Part shown: one piece after another, positions 1 through 8,632 of the stretch
Position numbering within the stretch: position 1 is the first letter of the stretch
Layout: each line of letters begins with the position of its first letter
Source of the DNA: RH-AL1 sp965277355
GTDB taxonomy: Bacteria > Pseudomonadota > Alphaproteobacteria > Rhizobiales > Beijerinckiaceae
Reading direction: 5' to 3'
Assembly: GCA_965277355.1 (NCBI GenBank)
Contig: CBDICN010000002.1
Location: forward strand, 124,001 to 188,000
Length of the DNA stretch: 64,000 nucleotides
The notes under the pieces: generated by a model
The model's input: only the letters and a program-made list of their open reading frames with translations
Told to the model about the DNA's origin: nothing
The model's database searches: none
Position numbers and translations under genes: made by a program

Positions 1-1234
1 AGTCGATCACCGGCCGGTCGACGTAGACGATCTCGTCCGGCGGCGGCGGCGGCACGTCGTAGCCGATCGCCTGGAAGCTCTCGGGCGGCGCGGCGGCGGC
101 CGACAGCTCGCCTAAACGAAGCCGGGCGCCGCTGGCATGCGGGCCGCGGGGATAGCGGCTGAGATACGACCAGTAGGCGTCCGGGGTGTCGATCGCGACG
201 GTGCGCTGCCAGGTCACGGCCTCGCGCCGTGCGGCAAGGAGGACGCGGGCGCGCTTGGCGAGCGGATCGGCGCCGTAGGCGGCGGTGAAGGCGGAGTAGG
301 ATTGCACGGTGTCGCGCGCGACGGCCGCGGTATAGGCCTCGCGCACCGGCAGATCCTTGATCGGCTTCGTCGTCAGCGCGGCGACCTGCTCGGGCGTAGC
401 GGCCGGCGCCGGCGCGTTCGGCTTGCGCTCGAAGAAGCGGAAGGCGACGTCGATCTTCGAGGAGTCCCACGGCACCTCGGCGCCCTTCGACTGTTCATTG
501 ACGCGCAGCCGGACCCTGTCGAAGATCTCGTCCGGCGGCAGGCCACCCTCGCGCAGCATCGCGGCGAGCGACTGCGCATAAAGACCGTAGTTCTGCTTGC
601 CGACCGGCGCCAAGGTGCCGGGTGCGGCATTGTAGGCGATGAGCGAGCCCGGCGCCGCGTCCACCTCCGAGAAGCCGCCGGCGAGCGGCGCTCCGGAGGT
701 TTCGAAGGGCGTCTTGTAGGCCGCATCCAAGACCATGAACCGGGCCTTGAGATTGAGCCCACCCAGCGGGCCGGTGAGGTCCGAGATGCGGATGGTCTCG
801 ATCGGGATGTCGAGGTCGCGTGAAACCGTGGCGCCGATCGGCACGTAGTAGTTCGCGGGGCCGTACTGCAGCCCGTAGCCGGCGAGATAGACGAAGGCGA
901 CGGTGTCCGGGCCGGCATCGGTGACGCGCTTCAGGAAGTCCGCATAGGAGCGCCGCAGCATGTCGGCATCGAGATCGCGGGCGCCGATCACCTCGAAGCC
1001 CGCCGCCTGCAAGGTTTGGGCGACCAGGCCGGCGTCGTTGGCGGCCGTGGGCAGGGCACCGGCGGCGTAGCTCTCGTTGCCGACGACGAAAGCGATGCGC
1101 TTCTCGGGTGCGGCGGCCGGCGGGGCGCTCAGCGCGGCCGGCCGCGACGTAATTCCAGCTGGCGACTGGGCGAAAGACGTCATCGCGAAGGCTACGAAAA
1201 CGAAAGTCGTCAGCAACACCGTCACAAATCGCAT
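1..1234 (-). CDS. Caspase-fold (peptidase C14, p20-like) protein with both catalytic residues lost; partial
   Basis: Runs off the left edge, so the C-terminus is missing; 411 codons are visible from the ATG at 1234. Residues 1-22 form a signal peptide-like hydrophobic start ending around AFAMTSFAQS, so export to the periplasm is likely. It continues with a C14 caspase-like core: RIAFVVGNESY, then a helix with ANDAG, matching the bacterial VIGN-Y...ND-A pattern. The usual catalytic His (YAGHG) reads YLAGYGLQY and the usual catalytic Cys (LDACR) reads LDAAYKTPF. Both dyad residues are therefore replaced (His to Tyr, Cys to Ala), which makes it a pseudo-orthocaspase. Downstream of residue about 270 is an Ala-rich region with spaced YW.YL.RYP-type motifs, as in the tails of exported bacterial caspases. 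It is divergent from the cytochrome b561 gene. The fold is confidently called; a non-proteolytic role is inference. Confidence 0.85.
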   Translation of the reverse strand, partial: MRFVTVLLTTFVFVAFAMTSFAQSPAGITSRPAALSAPPAAAPEKRIAFVVGNESYAAGALPTAANDAGLVAQTLQAAGFEVIGARDLDADMLRRSYADFLKRVTDAGPDTVAFVYLAGYGLQYGPANYYVPIGATVSRDLDIPIETIRISDLTGPLGGLNLKARFMVLDAAYKTPFETSGAPLAGGFSEVDAAPGSLIAYNAAPGTLAPVGKQNYGLYAQSLAAMLREGGLPPDEIFDRVRLRVNEQSKGAEVPWDSSKIDVAFRFFERKPNAPAPAATPEQVAALTTKPIKDLPVREAYTAAVARDTVQSYSAFTAAYGADPLAKRARVLLAARREAVTWQRTVAIDTPDAYWSYLSRYPRGPHASGARLRLGELSAAAAPPESFQAIGYDVPPPPPDEIVYVDRPVID

Positions 1235-1401
1235 CAAGGATCATCCATTCGAAAGTGTCGTCGATCAAAAACGCCGCTGCGGGAAAAAACAACCGTGCCG
1301 AATTGCCTCCATGGTCGTACGTCTATGAATGATGGATGACCGTTCGATTTACGCGTGATCGCGATGAGACGAGTCCGAACACGAAGAAGAGATAGAGCTC
1401 G

Positions 1402-2292
1402 ATGACAGACCAGACGGCCGATACGACCCTGACACCGGGCGAGGATGTGCGCCGGCGCAAGGCGCCGCGCCGAATCGGCGGCCGCGCCTACCAGTATCGC
1501 CACAGCATCGTCGTGCGGCTGACCCACTGGATTTGGGTCGTTTCGCTCACGGTTTTATTCATGAGCGGGCTGCAGATCTTCAACGCCCACCCGAGCCTCA
1601 ACTTCGGCAACACGTCGACCTTCGACACCAACGCGACCGGCCCGAACCGCCTGATCCTCAATATCGACAACGACGGGAACAAGGGCGTGACGACGGTGCT
1701 CGGCCACACCTTCGATACGACCGGAGTGCTCGGCGTCTCGCGGACGGCGGACGGTCTGCAGGCGCGCGGCTTCCCGAGCTGGCTCACCATCCCCGCCGCC
1801 CAGGATCTCGCCGACGGGCGCCGGTGGCACTTCCTGTTCGCCTGGATCCTTGTCGTCAACGCATTGGTTTATCTCGCCTACGGCCTCATCAGCGGCCACA
1901 TCGCCCGCGATCTTATCCCGCGGCTCCGCGAATGGCGCACCATCCCGCACGACATCGTAACCCACCTGACGCTGCGCTTCTCGCATACGCCCGACGCGCC
2001 CCAATACAACATCCTGCAGAAGCTCGCCTACGCGCTGGTGCTGTTTGTCGTGCTGCCGGTCCTGGTTCTGGCCGGCATCGAGATGTCGCCGTCCTTCGAT
2101 GCGGTCTTCCCCTGGCTTCGCGACGTCTTCGGCGGTCGGCAGAGCGCGCGGACCATCCACTTCCTGCTGGCTTGGTCGCTGGTACTCTTCGTCATCGTTC
2201 ACGTGGTGATGGTCGTGGTATCGGGCCTTTTCAACAACATGCGCTCGATGATCACTGGGCGCTTCGCCGTGACGGAGGACAAGGGCCCATGA
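1402..2292 (+). CDS. Cytochrome b561 / b-type cytochrome membrane subunit
   Basis: A 296-residue integral membrane protein of the di-haem cytochrome b561 / hydrogenase b-type cytochrome family. It has an N-terminal cytosolic tail with an Arg-rich patch (RRRKAPRRIGGRAYQYRH). Four hydrophobic segments follow, near residues 42-60, 143-165, 207-232 and 248-276. Candidate haem-ligand histidines include the one in RLTHW near residue 43 and those in the last two helices (HFLLAW, VIVHVV). The stop overlaps the start of the next gene (ATGA at 2289-2292), so the two are translationally coupled. The molybdopterin enzyme is therefore its likely electron partner, the membrane subunit exchanging electrons with the quinone pool. 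An extra hydrophilic loop of about 75 residues between helices 1 and 2 (Asn/Thr-rich, roughly residues 63-135) is longer than in short b561 proteins. Confidence 0.85.
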   Translation: MTDQTADTTLTPGEDVRRRKAPRRIGGRAYQYRHSIVVRLTHWIWVVSLTVLFMSGLQIFNAHPSLNFGNTSTFDTNATGPNRLILNIDNDGNKGVTTVLGHTFDTTGVLGVSRTADGLQARGFPSWLTIPAAQDLADGRRWHFLFAWILVVNALVYLAYGLISGHIARDLIPRLREWRTIPHDIVTHLTLRFSHTPDAPQYNILQKLAYALVLFVVLPVLVLAGIEMSPSFDAVFPWLRDVFGGRQSARTIHFLLAWSLVLFVIVHVVMVVVSGLFNNMRSMITGRFAVTEDKGP

Positions 2293-2348
2293 ACAGCAAG
2301 CCCATGACCGGCAAATCCATGACCGGCAAACCCATGACCGACAAGCTC
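2289..2348 (+). repeat. Four tandem 15-nt units at the 5' end of the molybdoenzyme gene
   Basis: Four consecutive 15-nt units, each beginning with ATG, encode MNSKP, MTGKS, MTGKP and MTDKL. Units 2 and 3 differ at only two bases. They lie ahead of the Tat/lipoprotein signal, so copy-number change would only lengthen or shorten the n-region and move the start codon. Confidence 0.8.
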
Positions 2349-3134
2349 GACCGGCGTCTCTTCTTGACGGGCGCAGCCGGCCTAGCCCTCGCCGGCTGCG
2401 ACCGCGTCACCACCACCAAGGAGGGCCAGGGAGCCCTCAACGCGGCCAGCGACCTCACCTACAAGGCGCAGCGCACCCTTCAGGGCCGTGATCTCGCGCC
2501 GGAATACCCGAAGTCGGCTGTCTCGGCGTTCTTCAAGCCGAACGGCTCCATCGATCCCAAGGACCCAGCCTACAAGAAGCTGGCTGCGGAGAAATTCGCG
2601 AGCTACGCGATGCCGGTCGGCGGGCTCGTCGATGCGCCGCGGTCCTTCACGCTCGCCGATCTCAAGGGGTTGGATCCGCGCACCCAGGTGACGCGCCATG
2701 ATTGCGTCGAGGGCTGGAGCTGCATCGGCGAATGGACCGGGGCGCCGCTCTACGAGGTCCTCGACATCGTCAAGCCGAAGCCGGAGGCGCGCTTCGTCGT
2801 CTTCCACTGCTTCGATCGCTACGACACCGACTACACGACCGAGCAGGCCAGCGGCGATGGATCGCTGGACGGCAACACGCAGCCGTACTTCTATGGCTCG
2901 ATCGGGATGGACACTGCGACCCACCCGCAAACGCTGCTCGCCTACGCGATGAACGGACAGGATCTTCCCGTCGAGCATGGCGCACCGGTGCGACTGCGGG
3001 TCGAGCGTCAACTTGGCTACAAAAACACCAAGTACATCAAAAGCATCGAGCTCGTCGCGAGCTTCGACAAGATCCAGCAGGGTCACGGCGGCTACTGGGA
3101 AGACCAGGGCTACGAATGGTGGGGCGGCATCTAG
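2289..3134 (+). CDS. Exported molybdopterin-dependent oxidoreductase (sulfite oxidase/MsrP-like fold)
   Basis: 281 residues. The N-terminus carries DRRLFLTGAAGLALAGCD, which is both a twin-arginine-type signal and a lipobox-like LAGC. The enzyme is therefore probably folded with its cofactor, exported by Tat and perhaps lipid-anchored. The Mo-ligating cysteine is expected in the RHDCVEGWSC motif (about residue 140), typical of the sulfite-oxidase superfamily. Downstream motifs (YDTDYTTE, YAMNG..LPVEHGAPVRLRVERQLGYKN..KYI) match the family. The start overlaps the stop of the cytochrome b561 gene, and the pair resembles cytochrome b/Mo enzyme systems such as MsrQ/MsrP in layout. The substrate cannot be read from the sequence. 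Four tandem 15-nt units at the 5' end supply several alternative in-frame ATG starts. The GGAG at about 2274 fits the first ATG best. Confidence 0.85.
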   Translation: MNSKPMTGKSMTGKPMTDKLDRRLFLTGAAGLALAGCDRVTTTKEGQGALNAASDLTYKAQRTLQGRDLAPEYPKSAVSAFFKPNGSIDPKDPAYKKLAAEKFASYAMPVGGLVDAPRSFTLADLKGLDPRTQVTRHDCVEGWSCIGEWTGAPLYEVLDIVKPKPEARFVVFHCFDRYDTDYTTEQASGDGSLDGNTQPYFYGSIGMDTATHPQTLLAYAMNGQDLPVEHGAPVRLRVERQLGYKNTKYIKSIELVASFDKIQQGHGGYWEDQGYEWWGGI

Positions 3135-3233
3135 GCCGTTCGCCCAGGAGGAGGGAGATCGCCCTCGTTCGCGGGATCGAGAAACGGGCTTGCCGAGCGC
3201 TCGCCCGCGCCCGATAAGGCGGTTCACCCGAGA

Positions 3234-4610
3234 TTGGCCGCCGGATTGTCCCAGACGCTTAACCAGCTCAAACGACGCGCGATTTTCCGTGGTTTGGGTC
3301 TCTCGCGATTGGCCGTCGATCAATGGGTGCGCCGGGCCGTCTTTCTCCTCGGCGGACTGTGCGTCGGTGCCGCCGCGATCCTGATGGCGCTGTTGGCGGA
3401 CAAGGCGCAGGCGCTGTTCGCGCGCCTGCTGGCGTTTTCCGAATATGCGGCGCTCGTCGTCACCCCGGTCGGCTTCGGCATCGCCGTGTTGCTGGCACGC
3501 ACCGTCTTCCCGAACTCGCAGGGCAGCGGCATCCCGCAGGTGATCGCGGCCCGCAAGATCGACGATCCGGCCGCCCGCAACGCCCTCGTCTCGCCGCGCG
3601 TCGCTATCGGCAAGATCTCGGTCATGATGATCGGCCTGCTGTGCGGCGCCTCCGTCGGGCGCGAAGGACCGACGGTGCAGGTCGGCGCCTCGATCATGGG
3701 CTACATCGGGCGCAAGGCGCCGATCATCTACCAGCAGAACCTGTTGCTGGCGGGCGCCGCCGCCGGGATCGCCGCCGCCTTCAACACCCCGCTCGCCGGC
3801 ATCGTCTTCGGCATCGAGGAGTTGAGCCGCTCCTTCGAGGCCAAGGCCAGCGGCCTCGTGCTCGGCTGCATCATCGCCGCCGGCGTGACCTCTCTCGCCA
3901 TCCTCGGCGACTACACCTATTTTGGCACAACGGCCGCCACAATGCCGCTCGGACGCGCTTGGCTGGTCGTGCCCGTGTGCGCCGCCATCGGCGGCCTGCT
4001 CGGCGGCCTGTTCAGCCGCATCCTGATCTTCTGCATGCTCGGAGAGAACACGCACAGGGTGCGCCAAATCATCCGGCGGCGACCTGTCGTCTTCGCCATG
4101 GCCTGCGGCCTCGGCGTCGCCGTCTGCGGCCTCGCCGGGCACCACTCGTCCTACGGGACGGGCTACGCCGAGGCGAGCGGCATCCTGCACGGCAAGGCCG
4201 ACCTTACGCTGCTGTTCATGCCGCTGAAGTTCCTCGCGACCGTGTTCTCGTCGATCAGCGGCATTCCCGGCGGCCTGTTCGCGCCGTCGCTTTCGATCGG
4301 CGCCGGGCTCGGTGCCGAATTTCACGCGGTATTCCAAAGCATCCCAATCGGTGCGCTGGCTTTGATCGGCATGGCTTCGTACCTGGCGGGGGTGGTGCAG
4401 ACGCCGATCACCTCCTTCGTCATCGTCTCGGAAATGACCCAGGACCATGCCATGGTCATCCCGTTGATGGTGGCGGCGCTGATCGCCGACGCGGCGTCGC
4501 GCATCGTCTGCAAGGAGGGCGTCTACCATGCGCTCTCGAAGCCGTTTTTGCCCATGAAGCCAACGCAGCCGCTCGACCCGGGCGAGGATCTCGAGCCGGA
4601 GCCGGCATGA
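3234..4610 (+). CDS. ClC-family chloride/proton antiporter
   Basis: About 458 residues of a polytopic ClC protein. All three signature regions are present: GSGIP near residue 99, GREGP near residue 142 and GIPGGLFAP near residue 344. The glutamate of GREGP is the gating glutamate. GIEELSR near residue 187 keeps the internal proton-glutamate region seen in H+/Cl- exchangers, so an antiporter is more likely than a passive channel. No C-terminal CBS domains are present. The gene has no ATG; TTG at 3234 and TTG at 3246 are both possible and neither has a strong ribosome site, so the first dozen codons are uncertain. It ends in an ATGA overlap with the MBL gene (4607-4610), which implies coupled translation. 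Confidence 0.9.
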   Translation: MAAGLSQTLNQLKRRAIFRGLGLSRLAVDQWVRRAVFLLGGLCVGAAAILMALLADKAQALFARLLAFSEYAALVVTPVGFGIAVLLARTVFPNSQGSGIPQVIAARKIDDPAARNALVSPRVAIGKISVMMIGLLCGASVGREGPTVQVGASIMGYIGRKAPIIYQQNLLLAGAAAGIAAAFNTPLAGIVFGIEELSRSFEAKASGLVLGCIIAAGVTSLAILGDYTYFGTTAATMPLGRAWLVVPVCAAIGGLLGGLFSRILIFCMLGENTHRVRQIIRRRPVVFAMACGLGVAVCGLAGHHSSYGTGYAEASGILHGKADLTLLFMPLKFLATVFSSISGIPGGLFAPSLSIGAGLGAEFHAVFQSIPIGALALIGMASYLAGVVQTPITSFVIVSEMTQDHAMVIPLMVAALIADAASRIVCKEGVYHALSKPFLPMKPTQPLDPGEDLEPEPA

Positions 4611-5536
4611 GCGACACGTCGATCCCGCTCGATGCGACATTCGACGCGCGGCCGGGCGCACTGGTCGTCCTCTCCCCGCTGATCCGCCGCATCGTGGCGC
4701 CCAATGCCTCGCCGATGACCTTTCAGGGTACCAACACCTACGTCGTGGGCCATGGCGAGGTCGCGGTCGTCGATCCCGGTCCGGATCTGCCGGACCATAT
4801 CGATGCCATCATCGCCGCGCTCGGCACGGAGCGCGTCGGCCGGATCCTCGTCACGCACACCCACCGCGACCATTCGCCGGGCGCGCCCCGTCTGAGGGCG
4901 AGGACCGGGGCGCCGATCCTCGGCTGCGTGCCGCACCATCCCTTCCGACCGCCACATCCGACCGAACAAGCCGGCTATCTCGCCGCCAACGACCTCGGCT
5001 ACGCGCCGGATCGAGTTCTGGTCCACGGCGAGCGTTTCACAGGGCCGGGCTACGCATTCGAGGTCGTGGCGACCCCCGGCCATACGATGAACCACCTCGC
5101 CTACGCGCTCGAGGGCGAGCGCGCGCTGTTCTCCGGCGATCATGTGATGGCCTGGTCGACCACCATCGTATCGCCGCCGTCCGGTTCGATGGCGGCGTAC
5201 ATGGCCTCGCTCGAGCTCCTGCGCGCCCGCGACGATGCGATCTACTGGCCCGGCCACGGCGGCCCGGTGACCGACCCGCCGCGCTTCGTGCGGGCGCTGC
5301 AGCATCACCGCCGCCAACGCGAGGCGAGCATACTCTCGCGGCTGAGGGCCGGCGACACGACCGTCGAGGTCATCGTCGCGGCGACTTACGAGAGCCTCGA
5401 TCCGCGGCTGAAGCCCGCGGCGGCGCTCTCGGTCCTTGCCCATCTCGAGGATCTCGTCACGCGCGAACGCGTCACGCAGGAGGGTGCGCCGGGCCTCGCC
5501 GCGCGCTACCGCCTCGCGCCGGCGCCGGGCGTCTGA
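4607..5536 (+). CDS. MBL-fold metallo-hydrolase (LACTB2-like)
   Basis: 309 residues. A metallo-beta-lactamase domain occupies roughly residues 15-210. It has the zinc motif THTHRDHS (residues 83-90), a later GHTMNHLAY histidine, FSGDHVM and GHGGPV. A C-terminal winged-helix-like domain follows (LRAGDTTVEVIVAATYESLDP...). This architecture is typical of LACTB2-like proteins, some of which are single-strand RNA endonucleases; the bacterial members are mostly uncharacterised. It is translationally coupled to the ClC gene by an ATGA overlap, although no functional link between the two is obvious. Confidence 0.88.
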   Translation: MSDTSIPLDATFDARPGALVVLSPLIRRIVAPNASPMTFQGTNTYVVGHGEVAVVDPGPDLPDHIDAIIAALGTERVGRILVTHTHRDHSPGAPRLRARTGAPILGCVPHHPFRPPHPTEQAGYLAANDLGYAPDRVLVHGERFTGPGYAFEVVATPGHTMNHLAYALEGERALFSGDHVMAWSTTIVSPPSGSMAAYMASLELLRARDDAIYWPGHGGPVTDPPRFVRALQHHRRQREASILSRLRAGDTTVEVIVAATYESLDPRLKPAAALSVLAHLEDLVTRERVTQEGAPGLAARYRLAPAPGV

Positions 5537-5575
5537 CGCCCCTACCCAGCCTCGCGCAGAAGCAGCGGCGCCGGC

Positions 5576-6352
5576 TCAGCTCTCCTCATTCTCCTGGTCG
5601 AGTTCGGTGACGAGGTCCTGAACCCGTGCCCCGTTCGAGCCGGGCCGCTCCATCCAGCCGCCGCGCGCCACGGAGCGAATGTCGACCTGCGTGCGCTTGC
5701 CGAGCGCGCGGATGCGGAAGGTCAGATCGACGGGAAAGCCGAGCACGCCCTGCTTGATCGCGACATCGATGTGGCCCGTCGCGAAGTTCACCGGCTCGAC
5801 CTCGTCCACGATCTCCCAGTGATGGTGCTTGATGATCTTGCGGATGGACTCCTCGACATCGGTAGCGTCCGACTCGAGGACCAGCGGCGCGATATCGGGA
5901 TAGAGCTGCGTCTGCAGGGCCTGGTCGGAGGCGCTCGGCGCCTTCGGCGGTCCCCAGTTCCGTCGCGCCGCCTCGGCCTTCGCCGTGGTGAGGAAGGTCG
6001 GCGGATCGGCAAAGTCGGTCGAGACGTCGAACAGCGCTGGCACGGTGTGCGCCTCGCGCATCAGGAACAGCGGATAGGCGTAGAGCAGCAGCGAGAGCAC
6101 GAGGCCGGCCAAGGCGAGGCCGATCCCGCGGAAGCCGGTCCGCCAGATCACCACCATTGCCACCAAGGCGAACAGGACGGCCAGGGCAGCGACCGCCAGC
6201 GCGCTCGCCTCGATCGACAACGCGGCGCGAGGGTCGAGCCCCTTGCGCGCGAGCAGGATGCCGAGCAGCGCCACGACCAGCGCGAAGAACGCGAAATTGC
6301 GGCTCCAGATGGCGGAGCGTGAGAACGGATCCACGTAGACGAGGCGGCGCAT
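5576..6352 (-). CDS. DUF1499 domain membrane protein
   Basis: 258 residues. Three or four hydrophobic helices lie in the first 120 residues (FFALVVALLGILLA, ALAVAALAVLFALVAMVV, GLALAGLVLSLLLYAYPLFLM). A soluble DUF1499 domain follows (about 125-250; VEESIRKIIKHHHWEIVDEVEP...GHIDVAI...FPVDLTFRIR). It is known only as a conserved family, and no biochemical role can be given. It shares the minus strand with the acyl-CoA synthetase gene, 15 bp downstream of that gene's stop, so the two are probably co-transcribed. Confidence 0.85.
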   Translation of the reverse strand: MRRLVYVDPFSRSAIWSRNFAFFALVVALLGILLARKGLDPRAALSIEASALAVAALAVLFALVAMVVIWRTGFRGIGLALAGLVLSLLLYAYPLFLMREAHTVPALFDVSTDFADPPTFLTTAKAEAARRNWGPPKAPSASDQALQTQLYPDIAPLVLESDATDVEESIRKIIKHHHWEIVDEVEPVNFATGHIDVAIKQGVLGFPVDLTFRIRALGKRTQVDIRSVARGGWMERPGSNGARVQDLVTELDQENEES

Positions 6353-6367
6353 ATCGGTCCCGGACGG

Positions 6368-7999
6368 TCAAGCGGGGAGACGATAATCCTTATCCTTGAA
6401 CACCTGGCGCAAGCCAACCTTGTTGATCTTGCCGGCCGCCGTGTGGGGGATCTCCTCGACGAACTGGACGTCGTCGGGCAGCCACCATTTGGCGATCTTG
6501 TCCGACAGGAAGGTCAGGATCTCGTCGCGGTCGGGTTTCTTGCCCGCGGCGGGTACGACGACGAGAAGCGGCCGCTCGTCCCACTTGGGATGATGCATCC
6601 CGATCACCGCCGCCTCGGCGACGCTCGGATGCGCGACGGCGATGTTCTCGATCTCGATCGACGAGATCCATTCGCCGCCCGACTTGATGACGTCCTTGGA
6701 GCGGTCGGTGATCGTCATCGTGCCGTCGGCGTCCAACGTCGCGATGTCGTTGGTGTCGAAGTATCCCTGCGGGTCGAGAACGCCGGCATCGTCGCGTCTG
6801 TAATAGCTTTTGGTGATGCAGGGACCGCGCACCTTGAGCTTGCCGAACGTCTTGCCGTCCCACGGCAGCGGCTTGTCGTTGTCGTCGGTGATGATCATCT
6901 CGACGCCGAACGGCGCGCTGCCTTGTTTCGCCTTGCGGTCGTAAAGCGCTTCGCCCTCGAGGTCTTGCGATCCGGGCTTCAGCGTGCCGATCGTGCCGAG
7001 CGGGCTCGTCTCCGTCATGCCCCAGGCGTGGTAGACCTCGACGCCGAAATCCTTCTCGAACGTCACGATCATCGCGCGCGGACAGGCCGAGCCGCCGATG
7101 CAGATGCGCCTCAGCGCGTGCGGCTTGCGTCCCTTTTGCCGCATCGTGGCGATCAGCATCATCCACACCGTGGGCACGCCGGCGCTCTGGGTCACGCCTT
7201 CCGTGTCCATCAGCTCGAACACGGACTCGCCGTCGAGCTTGGCGCCCGGCATCACCGCCTTCACGCCGTTCATCGGGAGGGCGTAAGCGGTGGCCCAGGC
7301 GTTGGCGTGGAACATCGGCACGACGGGGAGGAACACGTCGCGCGCGTCGGCGGCGAGGGAGCCGGCCATGCACGCCATCATGCCGTGCAGCACGTTGGAG
7401 CGGTGCGAATAGAGCACCCCCTTCGGCGAGCCGGTGGTGCCCGACGTGTAGCAGAGCCCGGCGGCGGTGTTCTCGTCGAAATCGCGCCAGGCGAAGTCCT
7501 CGTCGGCCTCGGCGAGCCAGTCTTCGTAGGCGACGGCGTTGCGAAGGCTCGTCTGCGGCATGTGCGCCGCGTCCGTCAGCACGATGTACTTCTCGATGAG
7601 CGGCAGCTGGTCGGCGATCTTCTCGACCAGTGCGACGAAGGTGAGATCGAGCACCAGCATGCGGTCTTCCGCATGGTTCATGATCCAGGCGAGCTGGTCG
7701 GGGAACAGGCGCGGGTTGACGGTATGGTAGATCGCCCCGATGCCGGCGACGCCGTACCAGACCTCCATGTGCTTCGCGCTGTTCCAGGCCATCGTCGCGA
7801 CACGGTCGCCGAGCTTGATCCCGTCAGCCTCGAGGCGCTTGGCGACCCGCAGGGAACGCTGGCGCATCGCCGCGTAGTTGGTTCGCACGACCGGTCCCTC
7901 GACCGATCGTGTGACGACCTCGCGGTCGCCGTGCTGGATCGCGGCATGGTCGATGATGCGATAAAGGAGAAGCGGCCAATCCTGCATCAGGCCAAGCAT
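6368..7999 (-). CDS. Long-chain fatty-acid--CoA ligase (AMP-binding)
   Basis: 543 residues with the complete ANL-superfamily signature. The AMP/P-loop motif YTSGTTGSPKGV lies near residue 182, YHAWGMTETSP near 325, the hinge TGT-region equivalent around YFDTNDIATLDADG, and the catalytic lysine region PHTAAGKINK near the C-terminus. It activates a fatty or related carboxylic acid to its acyl-CoA via an acyl-adenylate. The GGEWISS element is usual for medium- to long-chain ligases. The ATG at 7999 (MLGLMQDWPLLL) is chosen because it matches the family N-terminus; a longer frame to 8077 adds only a basic, atypical leader. The DUF1499 gene follows on the same strand. Confidence 0.9.
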   Translation of the reverse strand: MLGLMQDWPLLLYRIIDHAAIQHGDREVVTRSVEGPVVRTNYAAMRQRSLRVAKRLEADGIKLGDRVATMAWNSAKHMEVWYGVAGIGAIYHTVNPRLFPDQLAWIMNHAEDRMLVLDLTFVALVEKIADQLPLIEKYIVLTDAAHMPQTSLRNAVAYEDWLAEADEDFAWRDFDENTAAGLCYTSGTTGSPKGVLYSHRSNVLHGMMACMAGSLAADARDVFLPVVPMFHANAWATAYALPMNGVKAVMPGAKLDGESVFELMDTEGVTQSAGVPTVWMMLIATMRQKGRKPHALRRICIGGSACPRAMIVTFEKDFGVEVYHAWGMTETSPLGTIGTLKPGSQDLEGEALYDRKAKQGSAPFGVEMIITDDNDKPLPWDGKTFGKLKVRGPCITKSYYRRDDAGVLDPQGYFDTNDIATLDADGTMTITDRSKDVIKSGGEWISSIEIENIAVAHPSVAEAAVIGMHHPKWDERPLLVVVPAAGKKPDRDEILTFLSDKIAKWWLPDDVQFVEEIPHTAAGKINKVGLRQVFKDKDYRLPA

Positions 8000-8252
8000 T
8001 TGCGATCCTCTGCTACGACGTTCGACAAAGCATGGACGCAACCGGACGGGAAAGCACTTACGCCGTTCGACAGACATGACATCTTACCCGCAAACGCCGC
8101 AGAACGCTCACGAAAGCGTCAAACGTCGCGCTCATGATTTGGGCTGACGCCATTCGATGGTGCGCCACCGCGGGACAGGTCCGCAGAAGACGCCAGGGAC
8201 GCCTTAGCGTACCGTTAACCGGCCCGGGGGATGCTCGAAGGGAGACAAAGAC

Positions 8253-8477
8253 ATGACGATTGTCGTCGCAGAAGCAAAGCGAGCTGCAATGGAACCGATC
8301 CTTTCGAACGTCGCCGCGAGAGCCCCTCGCAACGCGCCGCACGACCTGCTGTCGCGCCTGTACCGCGAGATCGGCATCTCCGCCGTCGCGGCCGCTCTCG
8401 AGGTCTCGTCGGCCGCTCTCGACGTCGCTCCGACCGCCAGGCAGCGCCGCGAGAGCCTCGTCAAGAGAGCCGCCTGA
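8253..8477 (+). CDS. Small conserved-looking hypothetical protein
   Basis: 74 residues, not recognised. The ATG at 8253 is preceded by a good ribosome site (AAGGGAGAC, about 6 nt away). The product is Ala-rich and helical with no membrane segment. It contains PHDLLSRLYREIGISAVAAALEVSS, which looks like an amphipathic helix pair, and has a basic end (RQRRESLVKRAA). It stands alone between the divergent acyl-CoA ligase and the HDAC-like gene. The Shine-Dalgarno sequence and sensible composition support a real gene. Confidence 0.55.
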   Translation: MTIVVAEAKRAAMEPILSNVAARAPRNAPHDLLSRLYREIGISAVAAALEVSSAALDVAPTARQRRESLVKRAA

Positions 8478-8632
8478 GCCGCTTTCGCCTCCCTCTCGCG
8501 CCTGCCGCTCGACCCGGAACATATCGTCGAGCGGCGGGCGCGTTGACCGAAAGAAACCTTCTCGTCCTCCGCCAGCTTTAGCGACGAGCCGCCGCAGCGC
8601 CGGCTCGCGTCCTGCGTGAGGAGCCCGAGGTT

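Noticed and set aside
2382..4661. 759-codon open frame on the minus strand opposite the molybdoenzyme and ClC genes
   Set aside because: Low-complexity Arg/Gly/Asp-rich product with no motif; a shadow of GC-rich coding DNA on the other strand.
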